A stretch of DNA of 64,000 nucleotides from Owenia fusiformis (lineage: Eukaryota; Annelida; Polychaeta; Sabellida; Oweniidae). The notes under the pieces are model-generated. The model was given only the letters and a program-made list of their open reading frames with translations, had not been told where the DNA came from and did no database searches. The stretch covers positions 27,287,936 to 27,351,935 of the forward strand of contig CAIIXF020000006.1 of assembly GCA_903813345.2 (NCBI GenBank). Reading direction: 5' to 3'. A program made the position numbers and the translations under genes. This document shows, piece after piece, positions 47,965 to 58,700 of the stretch; within the stretch, counting starts at the first letter, position 1; every line of letters starts with the position of its first letter.

Positions 47965-48423
47965 TTTGTCATGTTAATGCCTTGTTACGGATTATATATC
48001 GTTTTACTTGCTCAACACCACCGTGTATCAATAAATATGTCAATTCTAAATATTGAAGGTTCCTATATGTACTTTTAGGCGACCCAAATGTTATGATTTC
48101 TAATTAAAACTTACTTGCAGATTCAACAATCGTTATCGAGGTTAAGCTAACCAGGTAGGTCGAAGATGTTGTATATTCGTCTGAATTGGTCTTACTTTTA
48201 ATATACAAGCTACTTGCTGATTCAATATCACTTTCGAGGGCTGACGAAGTAAGACGCTGTAAATTAGCTTTAATTGGGTGACGGACTTGAGAAGCATGGC
48301 CCTAGTCGTGCAGGTCCACGAGATGGGGTCGCCAGATTTGTCCTCTATGGGGGGCATGGATTTGAACTCATATTTGGTAAAATTAAACCTTATTCAATGT
48401 TCTTTCATTCTACTAAATTCTAT
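47965..48423. other. Upstream flank of copy 3, no gene
   Basis: The segment 48,060-48,360 resembles 18,240-18,520 and 20,460-20,830, the dispersed repeat near the other copies. This is about the right-hand limit of the duplicated block. Confidence 0.5.
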
Positions 48424-48438
48424 CAGTCTACTGTCTAT

Positions 48439-49052
48439 TTTTTATCATCTTTTATATTTGTTGTAAGCACAAGTCATTTAGATACAATTACAAGGGGCAA
48501 AGCGCTGTAAGCATTAAATGTCCCCTTATATAAATAAACAATAAAGTACAATATTCATCTTAACCTGGATGTCACCTGTAAATGGTAGAATGCCTTGCAA
48601 TGAAACAAAAGATAGGAGGGCTGCTGATATCCTGGGGGGTAGTATGTTGAAAATGGAAACCGGTCATAGGCAGGAAAATATTTAGATTCTGGTTGTGTTT
48701 TCAATGAGATAATTCGCAACCAGTGAAAATAGATTATCCATTTCTAATTGGGTTAATGATGGATCCCCAAAAAGAAAAAAATGAATTTTGTCTGGCTGAG
48801 TTACGAAATGAGTTAATAAGTCCCCATATATCCCTAAAGTATCTGTTATTAATTTATTTCTTTGTTGTTCTTTCAGAGGGCATTTGAAAAAGAAGTGGGG
48901 AAAAGTTTCAGGGGAACCACATAAACAATTTGATGACTCAACTGAGCTCCAATTGTGGGCTTTGAGCTGAGCTTTTAAAATTAAATCTACCCTGGCTCTA
49001 TTCAGATAAAGTTCTTTTTGACGAGTTAATTTTAAACAAATAGTTGAAACAA
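48439..49052 (-). pseudogene. 5'-truncated LINE with 15-bp target-site duplication
   Basis: The minus-strand frame (about 49,054-48,683) reads LTRQKELYLNRARVDLILKA, then NCLCGSPETFPHFFFKCPL, then FVTQPDKIHFFLFGDPSL, ending in a stop. This is the Cys/His-containing C-terminus of LINE ORF2. The insertion is bracketed by CAGTCTACTGTCTAT at 48,424-48,438 and 49,053-49,067, a perfect 15-bp target-site duplication. The minus-strand 3' end is A-rich (AAAAAA) next to the left duplicate. The frame is clean, so the insertion is young. Reverse transcriptase and endonuclease are absent. Confidence 0.9.
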
Positions 49053-49067
49053 CAGTCTACTGTCTAT

Positions 49068-50143
49068 GGTCACGATTTTATGGCCATTATAAAATAACAT
49101 GCTCCAAATGTGGAAAAATCACCCCAATCTCCAGAATTTTATCTTTGGAGTGATCAATTCAAAGATATTGTTCACATTTACATCTCTAGATGCATGGGCA
49201 ATGGGCATAGTGAGAGGTGGTTTATGGGTTTCATGCGAACTCCCATTTGTCATGAATCCCCTTTCTTTATGAAACAAACACCCGGCCGGCAACAACCCAT
49301 TTTCTGAAAGATCAACAAACCAATGGCCAGGAAGAACCTTACTCTTAGAAAGATGACTATTTTCGCACGAACAATGAATCGTATATCTGTTTCTGTCTTG
49401 CGAACCCCTATCGGACATAAGTATGATGTTACTTTATTAACTTGAAGTACACATCATACTTATGTCCGATCATAAGTTCGAATAATAGTTGTGTTTCAAA
49501 TATTCATTGATTGTATGACATGCGAGACAAATGGTAATGCTACCACTCAGGGAGAATTGGACCTACAGGCGGGCCTCACTTTTTATACATTTTTCTTTAT
49601 TTTTTCTATATGAGATTATAATACGATGTCTTAGTTTTACAAAGAAATCTACAAATATTCCGTTGCGGTTTTATCTTTATATCGTTATTTCAATAACCGC
49701 CATTATTTATCAAACGAGTTACCTTGAAATGTCAGAACGTAATGCTATCCTCATACTTGTAGAACTTAATGTGACTGTCATTCACCATTTATTAAGCAGT
49801 AAAGATATTGCTACATTGGTGACAAAATGTTTCTAGTTTCCTGTTGAATGTCGGGTCTTCCATCATACGAATGTAATTTTAGGCGATCTGTCTGCATGGG
49901 GTGATACGGATGCGGTAGATATTTGACTCGATGCCTACTTCCTGTCGGCCATTTTGAAGTCAAATGCTAAAATCTTTGTCGGCAAACTTTTAGAAAAACG
50001 GCTTCACAGTTACGTTGAAACTTTAACATTTTCTTTAACTCACTTCTCATTCTACATCTTATTAGGTTTTGGACGGCTCAGTCATGGCAGCCATTTTGAA
50101 TGTCTTTAGAATAGTCAGCGGGCTTTGTATTCGGCATCAATAT
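49068..50143. other. Gene-free stretch
   Basis: No exon or family signal on either strand, including the open frames 49,531-49,836 (plus) and 49,119-49,418 (minus). Contains the hairpin at 49,410-49,470. Confidence 0.5.
49410..49470. ncRNA. Candidate 61-nt hairpin (pre-miRNA-sized)
   Basis: ATCGGACATAAGTATGATGT (49,410-49,429) is the exact reverse complement of 49,451-49,470. The stem continues five pairs (TACTT/AAGTA) past a single bulged C to a loop of about ten bases. Size and shape resemble a microRNA precursor, but perfect pairing also fits a small inverted-repeat transposon remnant. No expression evidence. Confidence 0.3.
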
Positions 50144-52515
50144 CACGGGTAGTATCCAAAGCCTCGCTATGATTTCAAAGTCGCGAGCAAGTTCCCGCTG
50201 AAATCGCGAGCATAGTCCTGTTTATTTGTATCACTTTGGAAAATGGACCAAAAGGATGAAAATACTTATAACCATTCTTTGATACTCAAGCAATACTTTA
50301 AAAACAGATATATTTGACAAACAATGACATGAAATTGATTCTTTTTCACTGGCATGGCAGAAAAGGGCGTCAACATGCACTTTTGTATAATTGACTGTTC
50401 ATATATTACGTTTATCGTTAAAATAAACGCAATGAATACGATTTGCATACTCTATAATACATATCGGATCAATATGATCTGTATTGATAAGTAACTGTAC
50501 AATTACGTCTGCTATGGGGGTCGAAATACATCATAAAAGGCGTTTCAGTGGCCCCGCTGAAAAAATGAGGAGGCCCCGCTGAAAACATGAGGAGGTCCCG
50601 CTTCAATCACGAGGAAAGCTTCATTATTATTCCATGAAGATATTGAGTTTCTTTATATGAACGTAAAAGAACGTGCCAAAAACAAATTAATAACAATCAC
50701 ATAACATCATTCTATGGCAACATCGCAAATATATCTTCTGCAACTTTGATCAATTGAGCAGTTTGATCAATCTGTCAGCGTCGTCATAAAATTCTTAAAT
50801 GTGTAAAAATAGACTTTGTACATTCGTACAGTTTAATGTAAATTCTTCATCATTCAATGGAGTATACTTCCGAGAACACATATATTTCATTGGCTTGTTT
50901 GTTTTTCCGACCGTTCATTCGTGTGCGCGTTCGCCCGACCGTTCGTTCGTTCGTGAATGCATTCGTCCGATCGTCCGTTCGTGCGTGCGTTCGTCCGACC
51001 TTCCGTTCGTTCGTGGGTGCGTTCGTCTGAAATTCGTTCAGTCATGCGTGCGTTCGCCTGACTGTTTGTTCGTTCGTGCGTGCATTCGTCAGATCTTCCG
51101 TTCGTGCGATCGTCAAACCATCCGTTCGTGCGATCGTCAAACCGTCCGTGCGAGGCAGTGTCCATCCGACCGTCCATTCGTTCATTCGTGCGTTTGTTCG
51201 TCCGACCGTCCGTTCGTTCGTGCGTGCTTGCGTTCGTTCGACCGTTCGTTCGTACGTGCTTGCTTTCGTCCGTCCGTTCGTGTGGTCGATTTTGCGCGCA
51301 TTTGTCTAGCCGTCGGTTTATGCATTCTTCCGACCGTTCGTGCATGGGTACGTTCGTCCGACCGTTCATTCGTGGATTAATTCGTGTGTGCGTTCGTTCG
51401 TGCGTGCGTCCGTTCGTTCATGCGTGCGTCGGTGCGAGGGTTCGTTCGTTTTTTGTTCGTAAATTCTTTTTGCGTTCGTTCATTCGTTTATTTCTGATAA
51501 GGGATGAGTTCGTGAGTTAGTGAGTATGCAAGCTGGCAACAGGAGATTGAGACAAAAATAGTATTACTGAACATTTTTCTGACTTAATCGTTTTAGCTTA
51601 CGCGTGCGCGTGAATCTTACTGAATATCGACTTGTACTCATATATGATGGAATTTCACTTACTTTTCAAACAGTTGGGTTGATTAGATTTGATGCGTAAA
51701 ATCAACAACATTTATTTATACATCTTATTATGAAAATGAGGTTAAACTTTTAACATTTCATCGATCTAACACTCATCACATTTCTTAGATGACCTATTTT
51801 ATTCCGGAAATGGCAACGAAGATCATACTGCAGTTTTTCCATTACGACCTATCATAATATGTACTATATCAATACAGTATTTGCTGTTTTTGAGAATTGT
51901 ATCAACAAATGATGTATTCATGAAACTGGGTACAATAGTGGATCAAGCTGGGTACGATAGTGGGAGATTTTCACGGTATAATCAGGATTCACTCCATTTT
52001 GAAGAGACACTTGCTCCTGTTTTCAGCGGGACCTCCTCATGTTTTCAGCGGGGCGTCCTCATGTTTTCAGCGGGGTCTTTGCTGCATTGCTCCTGTTAGA
52101 AGCTGGGCCTTGAGGGATATGATAAAATTGAAATATAAAGTGTTCTGTAAAGCTTTAGGATGTGAAACTCGGTACATTTTTATTTAAGATCACTATCATT
52201 ATTTCAACCACAGGACAACGTCGTTCTTCACCTAAAACGTATAGAAATATATAGATAAAGATTCAAGATGATACTTTCTCTCCTCAATTGTCAAATAAAG
52301 AACCACAGAACGACCGCTCGTGATACATTTTTCCAACAGTTGCTTTTTTAGTCTCAATACCATGTAATCATTAGGGAAAATTGAAAGAAAACGTTTTGTA
52401 CATCATACAATTCAAGTTAACAAAAGACAACCCATCACTTTTTTACTGCTCGCGATTTCAGCGGGAACTTGCTCGCGACTTTGAAATCTTAGCGGGGCTT
52501 TGGATACTACCGGTG
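50144..52515. mobile_element. 2.4-kb inverted-repeat DNA element, 5-bp target duplication
   Basis: CACGGGTAGTATCCAAAGC at the left and GCTTTGGATACTACCGGTG at the right are inverted repeats with one mismatch, continuing through GTCGCGAGCAAGTTCCCGCTG. AATAT flanks both ends (50,139-50,143 and 52,516-52,520). Subterminal motifs CCCCGCTGAAAACATGAGGA occur repeatedly and inverted at 50,550-50,615 and 52,013-52,080. The interior holds a TTCG-type satellite. No transposase was recognised, so it is likely non-autonomous; superfamily unknown. Confidence 0.88.
50900..51490. repeat. Degenerate (TTCG)n / CGTTCGTNCG satellite
   Basis: About 600 bp of tetranucleotide-derived repeats (TTCG, TGCG, TCCG) with higher-order drift. 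The motif contains almost no stop codons in any frame, which creates overlapping long open frames on both strands (193, 160 and 146 codons) rich in Arg, Ser and Val or Arg, Thr and Asn. These are compositional artefacts. Confidence 0.92.
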
Positions 52516-52520
52516 AATAT

Positions 52521-54540
52521 GGTGTTTTGAAAAATTGAACTACTTAGTAGGTTTATTAATAGTTTCAGGCGTCCTGTATTGTAAAAGCCCATGCCACTGT
52601 TAGCAATAGTTGTATTCGATAGCAAAGGTTATGACATACGAAAATCTTAATGTAAAAGAACAATTAATTTCTAATATAACTTTTTAAACACTTTATGTAA
52701 TGTGTACCTTATTTCCTTCCGATACAAATCATATGACTATAGTAGTTTCGTGAGTAAGATAGGAAGATGTGTGTGGTCGAGTACTGTAATTGATTAATCT
52801 TCTGGTTCTAAAACCCATGTAATAGAGGGTGGGCAGTTTTGCCCTACACTTGGGCCGTTTTGCCCCACTCTCAACATTATTTTTGACCACTGAAAAATCC
52901 CAGAAGATAGTCTTAGACAAGTATAAAACACTGAAAGTAAAACATCAAAGTGCGCGATGATTGACAGAAAAGAAAATGCCCCTACGGAACAACTTAAATT
53001 TTAATTTTGAGGGCCGCTTTGCCTAATGTTCCCCTTAATTGATCGATTTCATTCTGGGTAAATGCTGAGACTAACATTTTATGATGGTCTTAGGTAAATG
53101 TGGAGGAGGCCATTTTGGATTTTTGCTCATGAAATCTTGCCTCTGATTTAGCATTCAGGATGAAAAATCTATATTTATAGGGACATGTTCTACACATCTA
53201 TGTCCTTGTTTTCTCCGGGATTCAATACATGTACAGTGACATATCTAGATATTGGCCTCCCGGTCCTGACCATGGTTAGAATGACTTTTTATTGAGATTT
53301 CGTCAAGTATTTTGTTTATATTCTTGGCTACAAACCGAGGCTTCGAGCCTTATAATCGGTCCTAAATCGTCAAGAAGGACAATTCAGACAGAATACAATA
53401 AATCTATTCTTAGTAAGACTTCAATCAAGCAAAGGACACACTATGATTTCATTAAATAATGTTATATCTAATGCACGGCGGTGTATAACCGAAACGCGCA
53501 CGACGGAGCGTTTCATTACTGGCGGGCGGAAGCATTCGATGGTTATATGCATGTTTCACTTGGCTGGCTGATGACGTTTGAAGCAATTTGAAAGAGCTGC
53601 ACGAAGCAACTTATAGTTATCACAATTCATAAACGTATTTGTCATTCTACCGGTCAAAACCCCTTTTGCTGAGACATGTGATTACTGTAGTTGAGCCAAA
53701 TTTAGAGCATCGAAGTATATTTTGGTCAAATTTCCAAGCTTTAACGCAACATACATTATCGTAGTCGTGATTTTATGACCGAAAATCCAGTCTTAAAAAT
53801 GATTACATTCTCATATTCAAGAAACGCAGCGATCGGGTTTACATAGTGAAACGGAAATGCTGTGGTAGTCTAAGATGGTACAGCCTCTAGAGTTTTAGAG
53901 ACTTTAACTTCTAATGTTTAATGGGTACATCCACCAATGTTTCAGTGGGTACAGCATCCATAATCTAAGATTGATACAGCCTACATAGTCTAAGGTGATA
54001 CATCTTCTAGAGTCTAAGATGTCAAGAATCACCATTTTGTCACATAAAACATCAATCTGTGATTAATAAATGGATCTAGGATGGTACAGCCTCTAGAGTT
54101 TTAGCTCCAGGGTTTAGCCTGTAAGATGTCAAGAATCACCAAACGCATATCAATATTATCCAAACTTGTATTTGTTAAAAAAAATCATACACAAAAACTG
54201 TTCTTAAAGATGAATGTAATAAACAAATTTGTTTAGGAATAAGGATTGCCTGAAATGATGATTTACATGAAAGTCCTGACTATTTAATAAAGGAAAAAAC
54301 CATTTGTTCCTTTAATTTCAGTCCAAAAATAGAAAAATACCATAGTAAAATGTAATTTTAAAAATGATTTGCTTTATTTCAGATAAACAATTTGTAAATT
54401 GAACAATAACATTTACTTTATATTTGTACACTAAGTTATTGCTGTCGATATACTGTTTGCTAAAAATCAATTTAAAAGCACAGATTTCAATCCAGAAGAA
54501 ATGACCCCATGAATAATAATAACTATAGCGAACAATAACT
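52521..54540. other. Gene-free stretch with small local duplications
   Basis: No gene recognised. The piece 53,220-53,340 resembles 20,100-20,215. The phrases GATGGTACAGCCTCTAGAG and GATGTCAAGAATCACCA each occur twice between 53,870 and 54,140, a decayed local duplication. Confidence 0.5.
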
Positions 54541-55190
54541 GTTCGTATAGAAATTTCTATACGAAACAAGCTACCCACTCATAAAGTATCTCCTATTAGC
54601 TAGAGAAATGGCTGCATGCAGATACATTTCTATAGTGCCTCCGAATTCGATAACTGTGCATGTTCGTATAGAAATTTCTATACGAGGCGATTGCAAGCTG
54701 ACAATGCATATAGAAATATCTTTACAAGGATAATGGCTGCCTGTATAGAAATTTCTATAGCATCACTGATACCTGTCCGTATAGAAATTTCTATACGAGG
54801 TAAGCTGACAATGTAATAGTAATAAATTTACAAGGGGAATTTTTATGGTATACCCGAAAATTGTCCATATAGAAATTTCTATACGCAAGGTAACATTTTC
54901 TATGGAGATTTCTATACTAAAGGAATGGTTGCCTGTATAGGCTACCCAATAATTGTCTATATGGGAATTTCCAAACGAGGCAAGCTAACAATTTCTATAC
55001 TAAAGGAATGGTTGCCTGTATAGAAATTTCTATAGCATATCCGATATCTATCCGTATAGAAATTTCTATAGGAGGTAAGCTAACAAGTTTCTGTAAAAAA
55101 AATTATACTAGAGAAATGGCTGCCTGTATAGAAATTTCTATAGCATACCCGACACCTGTCCCTAGAATTTCATCTAGGAAGATCTATACA
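54540..55190. repeat. Array of eight identical 16-bp palindromes TATAGAAATTTCTATA
   Basis: Exact copies begin at 54,546, 54,667, 54,744, 54,780, 54,868, 55,019, 55,055 and 55,127, with more degenerate ones between. They belong to a larger unit that includes AATGGCTGCCTGTATAGAAA and GAGGTAAGCTGACAAT, but the spacer sequences and spacings vary more than the palindromes do. Each palindrome contains GAAATTTC, i.e. GAA-nn-TTC, the two-box core of heat-shock elements. Function unknown. It lies 0.5 kb beyond the 3' end of the ParB-like gene. Confidence 0.9.
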
Positions 55191-55545
55191 GGTAATGTGT
55201 GTAACTAAAACATGCATTCTCAAAGGAGCTTATTTTACATAGTTCATAGAACATTCCAAGTATATGATGAACCTGTCAATGAACAGTTTCTGCACATCAA
55301 AATCCTACGTTTGAACATGCTCAACATGATACACACTTTTGCTTTGTTCTCAATTGTTTTGTTGGTGATTTTCTGTCAAACCTCAGAAAAATAGATAGAT
55401 TTTACCTGTATAGTTCCAGTTTTCTCTGATTAATAGTCACTGAAATATCTGAATTCATGATAAGCTGAATTCATGGCATTTTGGAATCCCCCCGCTTTCA
55501 CTTAGAAAGAGCATAACTCCAGTGAAAGACAAACTTTTAAACTGC

Positions 55546-55558
55546 CTTTTATTTTATT
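55546..55558 (-). terminator. Possible polyadenylation signal of the ParB-like gene
   Basis: TTTTATTTTATTT on the plus strand gives AATAAAATAAAA on the minus strand, about 170 bases after the stop at 55,728. Weak evidence because the region is A/T-rich. Confidence 0.35.
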
Positions 55559-55727
55559 TGTAAGATAATGAGATTGTTGCTTCTGCAAATATATCACTTT
55601 AACACCAAAATCCCTTCTTCTGGAAAATTAAAAATCATGATTCATTGCACATTTAATGTATGAACAATTCTTACTTTCAAATTGTTCACTTTTAACAAAA
55701 TATGTCCAATGAAAAGTAACTATGCTA

Positions 55728-58700
55728 CTAAAGTTGACAAACCAAAGAAGATAAATAAGATAAAAACTGAGGGAAAGTGAAATGAGGGAAAGTGAATACA
55801 ATTGTCTTAGTAACAGCCTTAACGTATTTATTGTCTATGATTCGATACATATTAGGCGACACATCGCACACGTCTGCCTTGTCAAATTCATTGACCTTCA
55901 GCATTGGTGGCGTCAATTTTCCAACGTTGTTAATGTCTGCTTTTGCTGCAATTCTGCGAGCGCAATATGTGATCTTGTCTCCTTTTAACACAGCAAAGTA
56001 GATATCTCTTTCATATCTAATGCATATGACCTGGAACGAGAAGGACGATCATATAACATGGACGCTCTCGAGTCGTCAAAACTAACATAAAGGTTATACA
56101 TAAATTACATACATAAAACGTAAAATAAACTTATAATCTTGTGTTAAATGTGGAATTGGTTATAGCACCTTATTGAGAATTTAACTTGTATGTGGTTACA
56201 CCTGATTTACCTTTGGTTGTATCTCTCCAGAAGATGTGATGGTCGCTCGCTTCTCTAAAATACATTGTATACAGATATAACATATGTTCATGTAACGATT
56301 TCTCATGATATAATGTGTATATTCGATCAATATTTTTCTCTTTAACACGACTACTACCGTGTTCATTTATTTTCATTTATATGTCTATTTTGGAGAATAT
56401 AATCACAATATACTTTTGCTTCACTGTTAAGCTTAGATAATATAATCTTTCCAAACGACATACATAAACTGTATTGTTCTCATTCTGCTTTAAATTATAC
56501 CCTGCTATATGTTGATATAAAAAAGGTGGCAATTTTGATCTCGTTTAACCAGTTGCATATGATCCGTCCTAAGGCATCAGTATAATTAATACGAACCACA
56601 TTTTCCAACTGGTGTGTGCTTCCTCAGAAAATTACCTTTTTTGAAGCCATACTTTTGAGAAATAGAGGACTACTTACTTGAACTGCAAACTTTAGATATT
56701 TCTTGTACTGACTTCCTTTTGGAATCTGCAAATAAATTGTTGACAATTTTAGTACACATAAAGAACATAAAGAAAAAATTGGGCAATATCCTGAAATTAT
56801 AAAAGCAAAGCATATTTAGAGAGACAACTCATCAAGAAATATACTTGTCATATTCCAAGCAAAGAATTTTTCAGATGGTTTTGTTGGAAAGGAAAATAAC
56901 CTAGGGGTCGCATAATTTTCTAGCATGCCATATCAGTTCATTATATTCATGGAAGATAAGGACAATACAAATTGAATGTATATTTGAAGTTTTATTTCTT
57001 TTTTTGTCAAGACACGACTTTCCAAGTTTGGACCATCACATTCACTTTATTTGCATACTAAGACATTGCTCAGGCTAGAAAATGGTAGAATATAAAGAAA
57101 AGTAGGAAAATAAGCGGTCTTCTATTTTCTTCAACTCATTGTTAAACTTGAATATTCATCAGTTTTAGTGGTTTTCTATCATATTATATATCCATATGTA
57201 TATGATAGTTATACAAATTAAAATAAGTCTAATAATATAGGAATATCCTACGGTTTTGAAAAAATATCATTTATATCCATGAGTGGATATATCGATGAGT
57301 GGATACTGATATCTTCATGAGTGAGCGCAGCGAATATAATGAGTGAAGATATCGATATCTCTGAGTGGATATAATTGATATTTTTGAAAAACCATAGGAC
57401 TGTCCGTTTATTCCATGGGAAGTCTTAACCCAGCGAAAAAATTCTAAACCATCGAATATCACTTTTGAATCGATCGAATATTACTTTTTAAACCATCGAA
57501 TATCAATTTTCGAGAAGTGATATTCGATGTTTTTTTGGATTTTTTGCTAAAATATGATATCTTGATCCACATATCAAATATATCTTCACCTGATATTCGA
57601 TCTTTATCCTTGTAACCACGGGATAAAATAAAATATTATCTGGCCAATATAAGAAAATATATTTCACTTTTTATGATTTTATAACACGTGGTCTATGAAG
57701 GTTGTGTAACAGTGTAGTTTTGTATTGGAGCAGATCTTAACAGTTAAAATGTAGGAGGTTGGACTTCACTTTATTTAGATACTTACCCCGTTTATTTAAT
57801 GGTGGTATATCTTCATCCTCTTGGCCCAAGTTAGCTGAAATGTAATCGATCTTTATTATTATATAATATATACGAGGGTCGTTCAATAAATACCAAAACA
57901 AATGCTCTAATGTATTGACACTGTTTTATATTATTACTTGCTTTCTGATGATTCCGAAGTTACAGTGCATTTAAAAAATGTGTACAGGTGTACCTGAAGC
58001 AGTATTTTAAATTTCAAATGTCGCTTAAACTAGGTAGAGATTAAAATATTGGATTCTTGTAAAAGATGGATTGGATCAGACTAGTTTGACAAAAAAACGT
58101 TGCACAGTTTGAGAAACTATAGTAAGATTGTTACCTAAAGGTATTTCCACAGATAGCGTGTCATCATCCTCTAGAGTGGAAGTGAAAGTAAACGTATCTG
58201 CATTTGGAGTGATAGTCTTTTCTCTCATCTGGAAGTTATAAAAATGATCCATGTATATTATAGGTGCGGAAAATGTATGCAGTAAACATACAATCCCCTT
58301 CAACAATTTGAAAACCCTCCCAATCTGACTATTTGTAAAGCCTCCTAATAATTGAATCAGTGTTTACATTCCCTGCAATAGAAAGGATTTTATTATCAAT
58401 AGCCACTGGCGGATCCAGAAGCTAACAAAGGAAGGGAAGAGCAAATGCAAAATGAGATAATAAATCCGCGCTTCTTGGTTCATTTAAGTAGGGGGCTAGA
58501 TCCATCAGTTATAGCTGACCACTTTTCGATCAAAATGAAAGCCAATGGTGATCCAAAGATTACCTGTCGCAGCTCGTGTTCTAATGAGGCCACCCTTTGT
58601 GAATAACTCGTTGCTTTCTTCTCAATACACTCACGTGCGTCCTTCAACTTTCTACGCAATTCTACTTCCACTGCAATATGCTGACTTTTGATTTCATCAA

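Noticed and set aside
49531-49836. 101-codon hydrophobic plus-strand frame
   Set aside because: AT-rich composition explains the hydrophobicity; no homologous repeat, exon signals or domain.
50799-51520. Overlapping long open frames on both strands (193, 160, 146 codons)
   Set aside because: They come from the TTCG-type satellite, whose motif lacks stop codons in most frames; composition is extreme and there is no domain.
54540-55190. CRISPR-like look of regularly repeated palindromes
   Set aside because: Eukaryotic context, irregular spacing, spacers related to one another, no cas genes.
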